Assembly: GCA_016744475.1 (NCBI GenBank)
Contig: JADGEH010000031.1
Location: forward strand, 1 to 45,556
Reading direction: 5' to 3'
Length of the DNA: 45,556 nt
Source of the DNA: Thiotrichales bacterium
GTDB taxonomy: Bacteria; Pseudomonadota; Gammaproteobacteria; Beggiatoales; Beggiatoaceae
This document shows positions 1 through 8,995 of this stretch, piece after piece (position 1 is the first letter of the stretch; each line of letters opens with the position of its first letter). The notes beneath the pieces are model-generated. The model did no database searches. It was given only the letters and a program-made list of their open reading frames with translations, and was not told the DNA's origin. The position numbers and the translations under genes are program-made.

Positions 1-540
1 GAGGACATCGGCTTTGTTTACCTTTTGCAAAATATTATGATGAGTGTATAGGATAACTTGGAGGGAGTTCTTTTACAGCCTCGACACTTGGGAACGAGAC
101 AAACCAGGATTGTGTTCAAACAACAAAACATGCTCCGCGAATCATTTAAATCTTGCACCACTGCCACCAGGGTGCCTAGCATCGCATCATAAATACGCGC
201 ATCCTTAAAGATATTTAATCTTAAAAAACAGTTTCTTGAAAGATTGCGTGAGCTGTGGTGATGGCGCGTTTTGTGGGACTAGAGACGATGATTAATGCTT
301 AACTGGCGTTGCGATAAGCGTCGTCCCATCTGCGGTGCATCTTGTTTACCACGGGTATTTAAAGGCCGTTCAAAATCACTTTAAAATAGACATACAACAC
401 GTTTTTGCTAGAGTTTTCTGAACCAAATATCATGGTTCGACGTTTCAGAGCATTTCTAAACGCACTATGATGTTAAAATCCCTGCACTTTAGCAACAGAC
501 AAAACCCCTTCATTTTTCCCCCATTAAAGAGGCACTGCAT
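1..540. other. Stretch without a recognisable gene
   Basis: The first 51 bases are open in frame 1 and end at a TAG, so they could be the last 16 codons of a gene entering from the left, but the tail is too short to recognise. From there to the sohB start I see no credible reading frame, RNA gene or repeat copy. An AGAGG about eight bases before the TTG at 541 is the likely ribosome binding site of sohB. Confidence 0.4.
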
Positions 541-1599
541 TTGGAATTTTTATACGACTACGGCTTATTTTTCGCAAAAACCTTCACTTTAGTCGCCGCT
601 ATCGTGACCGTGATTGGACTCAGCCTGTCAATGGCTATGCGCAATACGGATGAAAAAGGTGAATTGAAAATTACCAATCTAGGCGACCGCTTTAAGCATT
701 ATCGTCATACCCTAGAACAATTCATTCTCAATGAATCAGAATTAAAAGAAAAACACAAAGAGGAAAAACAATTAGCTAAAGATAAAGCTAAAGAAGAGAA
801 ACAACGGGTGAAACAAAAAAGCAAAAAAGCCGCTGATGAACCCACGGATGACACCGACAAGCCTCGCCGTCGCTTATTTGTGCTGAATTTTCACGGTGAC
901 ATCCGCGCTTCTAATGTTGAATCCTTACGCATTGAAATTACAGCGATTTTAACCACTGCCAAGCCAGAACAAGGCGATGAAGTGTTAGTGCGTTTGGAAA
1001 GCCCTGGCGGTTTGGTTCATAGCTACGGGCTGGCGGCCTCGCAATTACAGCGGATTAGAGATAAAGGCTTACAACTCACTGTCGCAGTGGATAAAGTAGC
1101 GGCTAGTGGGGGATACATGATGGCTTGTGTGGCACACAAAATTATTGCCGCGCCTTTTGCCGTGGTGGGTTCTATTGGAGTCTTGGCGCAAATCCCTAAT
1201 TTCAATCGTTTCTTGAAAAAGCATGATGTTGATTTTGAACAAATGACTGCTGGAGAATACAAGCGCACAATGAGTATGTTCGGGGAAAACACGCCAGAGG
1301 GTCGAGAAAAGTTCAAAGTTGAATTAGAAGAAACCCATGAGCTATTCAAACAACATATTCAACAATTTCGTCCACAACTGGATATGGAAAAAGTGGCAAC
1401 GGGAGAGCATTGGTATGGCGTGCAAGCTCAAGAGCATCAATTAATAGATGAGTTGTTGACCAGTGATGATTATCTATTGCAAGCCGTAGAAGCAGCAGAT
1501 TTGTATGAAGTCACCTATGAAGAACAACGTAACATGCTGGAAAAAATGGGGATTCAATTGCGCACCAGTGTAGAAAACTGGTTGACTGCACGAGAATAA
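541..1599 (+). CDS. sohB: SohB-type signal peptide peptidase (family S49)
   Basis: Predicted inner-membrane serine protease of the SppA/SohB family, which works with a Ser-Lys dyad and degrades membrane-embedded or signal peptides in the periplasm. One N-terminal membrane segment (about residues 10-32) is followed by a Lys/Glu-rich, probably coiled stretch (65-100) and the protease domain (110-345). The Ser sits in the motif AASGGYM (Ser189) and the likely general-base Lys in GEYKRTMS (Lys241). The length of 352 residues matches the SohB subfamily. The start is a TTG preceded by AGAGG; no ATG lies before the membrane segment. It stands alone and converges with the sensor gene on the opposite strand, four bases beyond its stop. 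Confidence 0.93.
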   Translation: MEFLYDYGLFFAKTFTLVAAIVTVIGLSLSMAMRNTDEKGELKITNLGDRFKHYRHTLEQFILNESELKEKHKEEKQLAKDKAKEEKQRVKQKSKKAADEPTDDTDKPRRRLFVLNFHGDIRASNVESLRIEITAILTTAKPEQGDEVLVRLESPGGLVHSYGLAASQLQRIRDKGLQLTVAVDKVAASGGYMMACVAHKIIAAPFAVVGSIGVLAQIPNFNRFLKKHDVDFEQMTAGEYKRTMSMFGENTPEGREKFKVELEETHELFKQHIQQFRPQLDMEKVATGEHWYGVQAQEHQLIDELLTSDDYLLQAVEAADLYEVTYEEQRNMLEKMGIQLRTSVENWLTARE

Positions 1600-1602
1600 T
1601 CA

Positions 1603-2724
1603 TCAAATGGGCAAGGTGACAGTAAACACGCTGCCTTGCCCAGGAATACTCTTCACCTCAATCTGTCCTTGATGAGCGCTGACGATTTTATGCGCAATCG
1701 CCAACCCCAAACCCGTACTTTTCTCGCCTTCCAAGGGCAAATGCCCGCCTGTTTCAAATTCTCCAAATAAACGCTGCTGTAATTCTTGAGACATTCCGGG
1801 CCCTTGATCTTGTACCTGAAAAGACAGCCTGTCCTTGTCGCAATCCACGCTCAGCCGCACTTCACTGCCTGCGGGAGAATATTTCACCGCGTTGCTCAGC
1901 AGATTATCCACCACTTGCATCATGCGGTTGGGATCAAGCGGGATCAGCGGCATATCTGCTGTGCCGTCTAAATGAAGCTGGATTTGACGTTGCTGTGCTC
2001 GATATTGACACAGGCGCACGCGCTGTTGAACTAATGGCAAAAAATCCGTCGCTTGTCGCTGAATCTCTAATGAACCCCGTTGAATCGCAGAAACATCAAG
2101 TAAGTCATTGACTAAAGTGAGCATTTGCTGAGCGGTACTGTTGACTAATTGCACGCACTCGCGCAAAGATTCAGGCGGCATATCATACTCTAACACCATG
2201 TCTGTATAAGCATTAATGCCACTTAAAGGGCTGCGTAAATCGTGTGCAACAATACCTAGAAAACGATCTTTTTGGGCATTTAAGTCTTGTAAAGCGCGTT
2301 TTGAGGCTTGCAGGCTTAAATGAGTATGCACGCGAGCACACACTTCTTCGCGCTGAAACGGCTTAATGATGTAATCCACACAGCCGCATTCAAACCCGCG
2401 CAAAATATCCTCGCGTTCACTTTTTGCGGTAATAAAAATAATAGGAATATCTCGCGTGCTGTCTTGAGCTTTGAGTTGCTGTGCCACCGCATAACCATCC
2501 ATCTCAGGCATCATGATGTCTAAGAGGATTAAATCTGGCAGAAAATGTTCGGCAATTTTTAAGGCGCGCACGCCATCTTGCGCAATAGCCAGTTGATAGC
2601 CTTGCAACGTATCGCGCAATACATCGAGATTGGCGGGGGTATCATCCACCAGCAAAATTTTTAAATCGGCAGGTTCTACATCATCTACCTGATGCACGCA
2701 GCGTGAAATGAATGACTCCATCAA
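1603..2724 (-). CDS. Receiver-histidine kinase protein (REC-HisKA-HATPase)
   Basis: Soluble two-component protein with the receiver at the front. The REC domain (about 20-135) has acidic residues near 27, the phospho-acceptor Asp69 in LLDIMMPEMDG and the conserved Lys121 in KPF. It is followed by a dimerisation/phosphotransfer domain with His161 in VAHDLRSPL and a HATPase domain with the N-box (DNLLSNAVKYS) and G-boxes (DQGPGMS, STGLGLAIAHK). No membrane segment is visible, so it probably takes phosphate or a signal from another kinase, plausibly the hybrid kinase next door. A family A palindromic repeat lies between the two genes, so co-transcription is uncertain. Target and signal are unknown. 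Confidence 0.9.
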   Translation of the reverse strand: MMESFISRCVHQVDDVEPADLKILLVDDTPANLDVLRDTLQGYQLAIAQDGVRALKIAEHFLPDLILLDIMMPEMDGYAVAQQLKAQDSTRDIPIIFITAKSEREDILRGFECGCVDYIIKPFQREEVCARVHTHLSLQASKRALQDLNAQKDRFLGIVAHDLRSPLSGINAYTDMVLEYDMPPESLRECVQLVNSTAQQMLTLVNDLLDVSAIQRGSLEIQRQATDFLPLVQQRVRLCQYRAQQRQIQLHLDGTADMPLIPLDPNRMMQVVDNLLSNAVKYSPAGSEVRLSVDCDKDRLSFQVQDQGPGMSQELQQRLFGEFETGGHLPLEGEKSTGLGLAIAHKIVSAHQGQIEVKSIPGQGSVFTVTLPI

Positions 2725-2771
2725 ATGCTCTCCATGCTAGTCAGTCCCAGAAGTATTTCCGCAAGGCTTTA

Positions 2772-2932
2772 AGAGCCTATACGAAAACGGGATAATCGGC
2801 TGCAAATCCGCCCTTTTGGTCAGGTTTTCCGCTTTTTTTCGTTAAATAGCACGCTATTCGCCTTAAAAAACCGAAAAACCTGCCTCAAAATAGCGCATTT
2901 TCGCTTCGATTCCCCATCTTCGTATAGGCTCT
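2772..2932 (-). repeat. Family A palindromic element, full copy 1
   Basis: A 161-base element bounded by the inverted ends AGAGCCTATACGAA and TTCGTATAGGCTCT. The two halves are imperfect reverse complements almost to the centre, so the whole element can fold into one long hairpin. It is the same length as the copy at 27666-27826 and lies in the opposite orientation. It has no coding capacity and looks like a MITE-type non-autonomous element. Confidence 0.9.
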
Positions 2933-2940
2933 AAAAGTAT

Positions 2941-5469
2941 TCATTTTTTACAGTGTTCGTTGAGACATTCAAGAATTTTATCCATCTGGTAGTTTTTAGC
3001 CCATTGTGCCAGTTGGAGGGAGAATTTTTCGGCTTCTCCTCCTTGCCGTGCCAGCGTTTGCGCACTGCTTTCAAGTGTGGTCACGATACCAAATTCTGCG
3101 GACTCACGTATTTGCTTTACTAACGCATCAGGCAATGACAACGCTGTCCAATCAATAGCCATCACTTCAGAGGCAGTTTTGTATTCATATTCAACCTTCA
3201 AAATCGTTTTCAGACATTGAAAAATTTGTTCCGGTTGAAAGGGTTTATCAATAAATGCTGCGCAACCTGCGTCGGTAAATTTCTGGTGATCGGTATCAAA
3301 AGTAGAGGCCGAAACCATCACCACGGGCGTGCGCGAACCAAATAAGCGCTGAATATGTTGTGTGGCTTGAATACCATTCATATTAGGTAGACGATAATCC
3401 ATAAATACAATGTCTGCGGCCTGCTGAGCGAGTAAGTCTAAACCCGCTTCAGCCGTCTCTGCGGCACGCACTTGCACGCCGATGCTGCTGAGCAATTGTG
3501 ACAACACTTCACGGTTTTCCGCCACATCATCGACTACCAATGCTTCGATATGATGATTTGCGGCTAAATACATCACATCGGTTTCTGTGTTGGCTCGCAA
3601 GGGCATCGGTGGGTCTGCATCGGGTAGCGACAAACGAAAAGAAAATACCGTGCCTTCATCGGGCTGAGATTCTAAGCTTAAACGTCCTCCCATCAATTCC
3701 ACTTGACGGCGAGCAATGGTTAAACCCAAGCCTGTACCACCTTTATTCAATCCAGCGCTACCTTGCTGAAAAGCCTCGAAAATATGCGCTTGAGTGTGGG
3801 CATCAATACCAAGCCCTGTATCGCGCACGACAAATTCATAATGACTCTCAGGAAAATCGCGCACAGTCAAACACACTGTGCCAGATTCAGTAAATTTCAC
3901 GGCATTTCCCAGCAAGTTAATCACTATTTGACGCAATTTACGCGCATCGCCCATGACGCTCATAGGGGTTTTATCAGGCAGGACTAAACGCCATTCCAGT
4001 TGTTTTTCTTCACAACGTAAAACAAACATAGCTGCCAGTTCATTAAGCAAGTCTCGCAAATCAAAAGGAGCGATGTGCAATTCCATTCTTCCGGCTTCAA
4101 TTTTAGAAATATCCAGAATGTCATTAATCAATTCCAACAAATGTTGACCGCTGTGAGCAATAGTCTGAAGGGCTTTATGCTGAGCCTCATCCAATTGAGG
4201 ATGACGCAATAGCAAATGCGCATAGCCTAGAATGGCATTCATGGGTGTGCGTATTTCATGACTCATATTGGCTAAAAACACGGATTTCGCTCGATTAGCT
4301 AATTCAGCCTCTTGTTTTGCTTCTTGCAAGGCTCCAGCGATACTCTTGCGTTCAATCACTTCATGGCGCAGTTGTTGATTTAAATGACTTAAATGACTAC
4401 GGCTGTTGTCTAATTCTTGATAAGTATTCTGCAAACGCTCCATCATAGTATTGAAATTAGCCGCCATTTCATTTAATTCATCGGTATCCCCTGATTGTCC
4501 AGATACCTGCAAACGTATATCCAGATGCCCCTGTTTAATCGCTTGCAAAGCACGAATTAAAGCCCGTAATTTGTCGAAAATACGTCCACGTAGAAATAAC
4601 AATAAAAAAACCGACACGCCTAGAATCAATAAGAACGGCACCAAATGACTTAAAATAGATAAGCGTTGCTGAGCGACAAAAGGCGCACTGTCTAAAGCTA
4701 CGATCAACTCGGCTAATACTTGTTGCTCTGCATCTAACAAGGGTTTACGTAGCAAATAAAAACGGCGATCTTGATATTCGCTGTGTTCATCTAAGGTGTA
4801 AGGCAAGGGTAAACTGCGCATCACTGGGCTTTGATCATTATTGAAAATAGCGACTTCTGCATTGGTTAAACGAGCAATGTATTGAGCGAATTTTTCATTA
4901 TGATTCAAGGTTTTAAGCATGACTAAATGTCCCGCTAAATCGCCTGCATCATAATACAAGGGTAATACGGCTTGAAAGCATAAGTATTGTAGAGTCGGTT
5001 GAGAAGAAGGGAATAAATAGGCGGGCAGTGATTCGAGTGTTACGCCCTCTGTGTCTAAATTAAACGGAATGGCATTGTAAACAAAATCAGGCATTTCTCC
5101 ATGAAAGGTGCTATTGCTCGTTGCGATTAAACTTTTTTCATCAAATAACAACAATAAATCAATCTCATACAATTGAGAGAGATAGCGTAATTGTAGATTC
5201 AAACCTTTTACTTGATCATATTCCAGCATATTTAAAAAAGTCGGAATTTGTTCTTTAATAATTAATGAAATATGCTCAAACTTATCTTGTTGATTGACTA
5301 AAATCGTATCAGCCAGAGTGAGTTTTTCTCGTAAATGAAGGTCTAATTCATGGCTTTGAATCCTTTGCCATTGCCAAATAGAATAAATCCCATTAGCCGT
5401 AAACAACACAATCAAGATACTAAATAATAAAAGGATTTTGGTGAGTAAACGGCCTTTACGAAACAGCAT
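2941..5469 (-). CDS. Membrane hybrid sensor histidine kinase
   Basis: Inner-membrane sensor kinase of 842 residues. Two membrane segments (about 10-30 and 273-295) flank a 240-residue periplasmic sensor region of no recognised type. Then come a HAMP domain (about 296-350), a coiled coil (350-395), HisKA with His404 in ANMSHEIRTPMNAILGYA, a HATPase domain (N-box GNAVKF, G-boxes DTGLGID and GGTGLGL) and a receiver with Asp691 in MDYRLPNMNG and Lys742 in DKPF. The last 90 residues form an extra helical region without a clear Hpt histidine motif. Its start lies two bases after the stop of the rhodanese gene, so it belongs to an operon with that gene and the OmpR-type regulator. Transport of phosphate to the regulator at 6260-6979 is the obvious inference. 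Confidence 0.92.
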   Translation of the reverse strand: MLFRKGRLLTKILLLFSILIVLFTANGIYSIWQWQRIQSHELDLHLREKLTLADTILVNQQDKFEHISLIIKEQIPTFLNMLEYDQVKGLNLQLRYLSQLYEIDLLLLFDEKSLIATSNSTFHGEMPDFVYNAIPFNLDTEGVTLESLPAYLFPSSQPTLQYLCFQAVLPLYYDAGDLAGHLVMLKTLNHNEKFAQYIARLTNAEVAIFNNDQSPVMRSLPLPYTLDEHSEYQDRRFYLLRKPLLDAEQQVLAELIVALDSAPFVAQQRLSILSHLVPFLLILGVSVFLLLFLRGRIFDKLRALIRALQAIKQGHLDIRLQVSGQSGDTDELNEMAANFNTMMERLQNTYQELDNSRSHLSHLNQQLRHEVIERKSIAGALQEAKQEAELANRAKSVFLANMSHEIRTPMNAILGYAHLLLRHPQLDEAQHKALQTIAHSGQHLLELINDILDISKIEAGRMELHIAPFDLRDLLNELAAMFVLRCEEKQLEWRLVLPDKTPMSVMGDARKLRQIVINLLGNAVKFTESGTVCLTVRDFPESHYEFVVRDTGLGIDAHTQAHIFEAFQQGSAGLNKGGTGLGLTIARRQVELMGGRLSLESQPDEGTVFSFRLSLPDADPPMPLRANTETDVMYLAANHHIEALVVDDVAENREVLSQLLSSIGVQVRAAETAEAGLDLLAQQAADIVFMDYRLPNMNGIQATQHIQRLFGSRTPVVMVSASTFDTDHQKFTDAGCAAFIDKPFQPEQIFQCLKTILKVEYEYKTASEVMAIDWTALSLPDALVKQIRESAEFGIVTTLESSAQTLARQGGEAEKFSLQLAQWAKNYQMDKILECLNEHCKK

Positions 5470-5471
5470 GA

Positions 5472-6257
5472 TTAAGGCTGTTGTGCGGCTTTAGGCACCG
5501 TGGGAAAACCTTCTTTTTCCCAACGTCCAATCCCGCCTTTCAGTACACCCAGCACATGATAATTCTTAGTCATCAAAAACTTAGCCGCCGCAGGGGATTG
5601 CTTCATATAGCCATCGACAAGAATGAAGGTGTGCAACGGTACAAATTGTACATAATCTTTTTGCAAGGCCACCAAAGGCATAAACAGCGAACCCGCAATC
5701 GCTCTAGGAATGTCTTTCCACCACAAAGGGCGCACATCTAATAAAACAATAGAAGGATCAGCTTCTAATAAATGTTCTACTTCAACGGGACTTAGCTTAG
5801 GTACCGTCATGTTTTTTAAACGCAGTTCTTCTTTTAATGGATAATTAAAACGCCGCCATTCAGGAATGCCACCGCGAAACCAAAAAACCTGTTCATAACC
5901 CATGTCGATAGCTTTATGACAAGCCCGTTCACTATAAGAACATTTGTCTCCCATGCAATAAAAAATCAATCGATGTTGTTTATTTCTAGGCAATAAAGGC
6001 GTGCTGTCCATTTCGGTGACAGGAATATTAATTGAACCTGGAATGTGTTGAATGCGGTATTCAATTTCGCTGAGACTATGAATCAATAAACTGTCTGACA
6101 TGTTTTCCAGCATATGTTTGACTTCAGGGGCGGTCACAATCGGCGGGGATTCGCGCTCGGTGGCGAAGACTGCGGTGATAGACAACATCTGGATGAATAA
6201 ACAGCGTAATAAAAAGTGCTGATTTAATGAGACGCAAGCGTTTGTTGTTGAAGACAT
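5472..6257 (-). CDS. Exported double-rhodanese protein
   Basis: A 261-residue protein with an N-terminal hydrophobic segment (about 12-32) that could be a signal peptide or anchor, then two rhodanese-like domains. The first (about 40-140) keeps HIPGSINIP and an active-site-like loop with Cys101 (FYCMGDKCSYS). The second (about 155-255) keeps the LLDVRP motif but has Asp instead of Cys at the active loop (LVDGYMKQS), so it is probably not catalytic. Rhodaneses move sulfane sulfur. The gene sits between the regulator and the sensor kinase with only two bases on either side. This suggests a sensory or accessory role in that two-component system, possibly sensing sulfur species; that role is inferred from position only. 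Confidence 0.85.
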   Translation of the reverse strand: MSSTTNACVSLNQHFLLRCLFIQMLSITAVFATERESPPIVTAPEVKHMLENMSDSLLIHSLSEIEYRIQHIPGSINIPVTEMDSTPLLPRNKQHRLIFYCMGDKCSYSERACHKAIDMGYEQVFWFRGGIPEWRRFNYPLKEELRLKNMTVPKLSPVEVEHLLEADPSIVLLDVRPLWWKDIPRAIAGSLFMPLVALQKDYVQFVPLHTFILVDGYMKQSPAAAKFLMTKNYHVLGVLKGGIGRWEKEGFPTVPKAAQQP

Positions 6258-6259
6258 GG

Positions 6260-6979
6260 TTAACCCCTTTTACCTTCTGGCACAAAAACATAGCCTTTTC
6301 CCCATACCGTTTGAATATATTGAGGCTTAGCGGGTTCGGCTTCGATTTTTTGTCGCAAACGGCGCACACAGACATCAATGCTGCGGTCAAAAGGCGTGTG
6401 CTCATAACCTTTGAGCTGTTCCATCAGGTGATTGCGATCTAGGGCTTGGTGAGGGGATTCTACAAACAACTTTAGGAGATTAAATTCTGCGGTGGTCAGA
6501 ATGATGTTTTCTTCATGCTTATATAAACAGCGTTCTTGCACATTGAGCTTAAAAGCCCCGAATGGATACACCGTGGGCGGCGGCGGTGATGTAGTGTGGG
6601 TGGTCGCGTTGGCCTGCCGTCGCAACAAGGCTTTTATGCGAGCCAATACTTCGCGGGGATTGGCAGGTTTTGCCAGATAATCATCCACGCCCATTTCCAA
6701 ACCAATAATCTTATCCACATCGCTGCCAAATGAAGACAGCATGATGATGGGCAGGTGTTGTCCTGCATGACGTAGACGACGGGTGATGGCGAGTCCATCT
6801 TCTCCCGGCATCGATAAGTCCATCACGATGATGTCCACATCCTGATGTTGCGCTAAATACGTATCCAATCCTACGCCATCTGCTGCACACCCTACTTGCA
6901 GCCCTGCTTGTAATAAATAGTATTCCAAAGCTTTTTGGATCAGTGGCTCATCGTCCACTAATAATGCATGGGTCGTCAC
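6260..6979 (-). CDS. OmpR/PhoB-type response regulator
   Basis: A 239-residue DNA-binding response regulator. The receiver domain (1-120) has the acidic pair DDE at 9-11, the phospho-acceptor Asp54 in VMDLSMPGEDG and Lys104 in LAKPAN. A winged-helix trans_reg_C domain (about 140-235) contains the typical DRNHLM and SIDVCVRRLRQKIE segments and ends in the VWGKGYVF motif. The start is a GTG with GGAGG six bases upstream. It is the first gene of an operon with the rhodanese and hybrid kinase genes. Three direct repeats in the upstream intergenic region are candidate binding sites for it or for a related regulator. Confidence 0.93.
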   Translation of the reverse strand: MTTHALLVDDEPLIQKALEYYLLQAGLQVGCAADGVGLDTYLAQHQDVDIIVMDLSMPGEDGLAITRRLRHAGQHLPIIMLSSFGSDVDKIIGLEMGVDDYLAKPANPREVLARIKALLRRQANATTHTTSPPPPTVYPFGAFKLNVQERCLYKHEENIILTTAEFNLLKLFVESPHQALDRNHLMEQLKGYEHTPFDRSIDVCVRRLRQKIEAEPAKPQYIQTVWGKGYVFVPEGKRG

Positions 6980-7029
6980 CTTGCCTCCTTACTCCATTGA
7001 TTTTTATATGCTTATTATTTTTTAACAAA

Positions 7030-7078
7030 TTGTTACATATTTTCTAGGGTTTGGTAACAGATGCTCACAGTTTGTCAC
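7030..7078. promoter_or_regulatory. Triple direct repeat, candidate operator
   Basis: TTGTTAC at 7030, TTGGTAAC at 7051 and TTGTCAC at 7072 start exactly 21 bases apart, two helical turns. They lie just upstream of the OmpR-type regulator and between it and the divergent DUF2202 gene. Regularly phased direct repeats are typical of OmpR/PhoB-family binding sites. The assignment to this regulator is inferred. Confidence 0.4.
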
Positions 7079-7256
7079 GCCGTCTGTCCGTATCATGCTT
7101 AGCCATTGGAACGACATGACCGCCAATACAAACACAAGATATTTATGATGTTACGTACAGACTCTTAGTTTCACTCAATGGCATTCGGGTCAAACACTGT
7201 GCGGAAACATCACCCTTTTTTTTAATCACTCTTATATGATTTTTGGAGATATTAGC

Positions 7257-7931
7257 ATGAAATTTAGCGCCCAATTAGCCGCCCTACCTGTCTTTGCCAG
7301 TCTCGCTTTAGGCACTTCAGTGATGCCTGCTACCGCCCAAGCCGCATTGGATTACAACGAAGAAACCCATTTAATTTTTATGCGTGAAGAAGAAAAATTA
7401 GCCCGCGATGTGTATTTAACCTTAAGTAATATGTACCCCAATGCGCCGATTTTTTTCCAAATTGGTGATGGTGCAGAACAAACCCATACCGACACGATGG
7501 CCAGCAAAATCGCACAATTTGGCTTAACCGATCCGAATCCTAACACCAATAATTTACCTGGCAGCATTGGCATTTTCACTGGCGCTGATTATGGCTGGTA
7601 CTTCACTGAAAAATATAATTACTTGATCACCGCTGGTGCGCAAAGCGAATTAGATGCTTTATATATCGGTGCATTTATTGAAGAACTCGATATGCACGAT
7701 ATTGTGATGTGCCCCACCGTCATTACTGAAACCAAAGGCATTCCTGAAGATCAATGTGGTCTGAACTACACCGATGAAAATCCGCTGATAAACAGCTACG
7801 GTTCTTTGCTCAGCGGTTCAGAAAGCCATTTGCGCTCTTACGTCGGACAAATTGAAGCCATCATCGGCGTGGGCAATTATCAAGCGCAATATTTGCCACA
7901 AACCACAGTAGATGAAATTTTAGGCCGCTAA
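7257..7931 (+). CDS. Exported DUF2202 ferritin-like protein
   Basis: A 224-residue secreted protein with an N-terminal signal peptide ending near residue 30 (ATAQAA). It matches the DUF2202 family, which has a ferritin-like four-helix fold. The family signature is seen as EETHLIFMREEEKLARDVY (about 35-53) and EQTHTDTM (about 74-81), followed by a second helix pair with EELDMHD. The Glu and His residues in these motifs are candidate metal ligands. I chose the ATG at 7257, which has GGAG at 7245-7248; an in-frame start seven codons earlier would disrupt the signal peptide. The function of the family is not established. It is divergent from the regulator operon and followed by a hairpin terminator. 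Confidence 0.85.
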   Translation: MKFSAQLAALPVFASLALGTSVMPATAQAALDYNEETHLIFMREEEKLARDVYLTLSNMYPNAPIFFQIGDGAEQTHTDTMASKIAQFGLTDPNPNTNNLPGSIGIFTGADYGWYFTEKYNYLITAGAQSELDALYIGAFIEELDMHDIVMCPTVITETKGIPEDQCGLNYTDENPLINSYGSLLSGSESHLRSYVGQIEAIIGVGNYQAQYLPQTTVDEILGR

Positions 7932-7941
7932 ATAGATTGAA

Positions 7942-7999
7942 TGGCAGTGGCTATGCCGATTCTAAACCTCTCCCTCTTCCATAGCCTCTGCCACTTTTT
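7942..7999 (+). terminator. Probable rho-independent terminator
   Basis: Arms 7942-7955 (TGGCAGTGGCTATG) and 7980-7993 (CATAGCCTCTGCCA) pair with one mismatch, and CTTTTT follows at once. The hairpin lies eleven bases after the DUF2202 stop. The loop is rather long. Confidence 0.6.
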
Positions 8000-8072
8000 A
8001 ACGTCAATATCCGCTGTTTTGCAGTCGGTGTTTTAAGCCTCGACAAGTCTAATATAGAATAAGGACAAAAAT

Positions 8073-8498
8073 ATGCGCATCCTATCCACCTTGAGTAGTC
8101 TGATGATCTTCATGTTCTCTCTCCCCGCTTTTGCAGTCGATGTCGATGCCGATTATGACGGTGTTCCTGATCATCGAGATAAATGCTTAAACACCGCTTT
8201 AGTGAAAAAAGTGAATCCTAATGATCGATTTGCGGCTATTTTTCCCGCTGAACGTTTATCTTCAAAACCACGTAGCGTGGCGGTGGATGCCAATGGTTGT
8301 GCATTAGATACGGATCATGATGGTGTTGCGGATTATCTGGATTTTTGCCAACAAGATAGCCAACAATCCATTTCTGCGGGGGTTCACAGCAATGGTTGCC
8401 CGCTACACAGCGACGACGACGGCACGCCGGATTATCGTGATAAATGTCCCGGCACCGCACGCGGTGTTGCTACCGATCAATGGGGTTGTCCGAAGTAA
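8073..8498 (+). CDS. Secreted thrombospondin type-3 repeat protein
   Basis: A small exported protein (141 residues) with a signal peptide (1-21, ending in PAFA) followed by calcium-binding thrombospondin type-3 repeats. Three Asp-rich units are visible: DADYDGVPDHRDKC, DTDHDGVADYLDFC and SDDDGTPDYRDKC, each followed by an NGC or WGC closing Cys. Such repeats bind calcium on the Asp side chains and usually link an outer-membrane beta-barrel to an OmpA-like domain. Here neither barrel nor OmpA domain is present, so the protein consists only of the repeat part. AAGGA lies at a good distance from the ATG. No partner gene is adjacent. Confidence 0.85.
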   Translation: MRILSTLSSLMIFMFSLPAFAVDVDADYDGVPDHRDKCLNTALVKKVNPNDRFAAIFPAERLSSKPRSVAVDANGCALDTDHDGVADYLDFCQQDSQQSISAGVHSNGCPLHSDDDGTPDYRDKCPGTARGVATDQWGCPK

Positions 8499-8562
8499 AT
8501 CTAAGTGTCTACGGACTATTGACCGAGAGGGTTGATGCTTATGAGTTCAATAAAATGAACAC

Positions 8563-8665
8563 TATAGCTAAAGCACATCATTTATAGGCTTGCGATAGAG
8601 ATAAACCCAAGACTGCCAGTCCTTCAAGGACTGGCAGTCTTAACAACTGATATAATTTTGCTATA
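8563..8665 (+). repeat. Family C palindromic element, copy 1
   Basis: A 103-base element with TATAGC at one end and GCTATA at the other, holding a perfect internal hairpin (AAGACTGCCAGTCC and its complement around TTCAA). Nearly the same sequence occurs at 45293-45397 in reverse orientation, and a shortened one at 43161-43250. Confidence 0.88.
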
Positions 8666-8678
8666 GCGGCACGAAAGA

Positions 8679-8720
8679 CGCAAAAGGCACAAACGAATTA
8701 AAACGTTTGTGCCTTTTGCG
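8679..8720. repeat. Perfect 17-base inverted repeat
   Basis: CGCAAAAGGCACAAACG (8679-8695) is followed by eight bases and its exact reverse complement (8704-8720). It has no T-run, so it is not a canonical terminator. Similar words (CGCAAACGGCACAAGAGGCG) appear near 39777, suggesting a dispersed unit. Confidence 0.8.
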
Positions 8721-8748
8721 TTGTTTTCCTCGTTCCCATGTTCAGCGT

Positions 8749-8982
8749 CACTGCCATTCAGTGAAAGCCCCAAAGGGGCATCATCTCTATAGCCTAGGGC
8801 AACGCCCTAGGTTAAACGGAGAGAAGAGATTTAGCCCTGAAAGGGCGACATCAAACGCCATACCGCCTTTTATTGCGCCCTTTCAGGGCTAGCTCGGTAT
8901 CATCGTTCTACCCCAGGGCGTTGCCCTGGGCTATAGGGATGCTGCCCCGTTGGGGCTAAAAACCCTTCACTCAATGGCAGTG
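8749..8982. repeat. Multi-hairpin dispersed repeat (family D)
   Basis: A 234-base unit bounded by CACTGCCATT and its exact complement AATGGCAGTG. Inside are nested palindromes: AGCCCCAAAGGGGC, CCTAGGGCAACGCCCTAGG, a pair of GCCCTGAAAGGGC-like stems, CCCAGGGCGTTGCCCTGGG and GCCCCGTTGGGGC. Elements of this look are common dispersed repeats in many environmental bacteria. It has no coding capacity. Confidence 0.75.
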
Positions 8983-8995
8983 AATACCGCCAGCA

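Noticed and set aside
8749..8982. CRISPR array
   Set aside because: The palindromes differ from each other and are not evenly spaced direct repeats with spacers.
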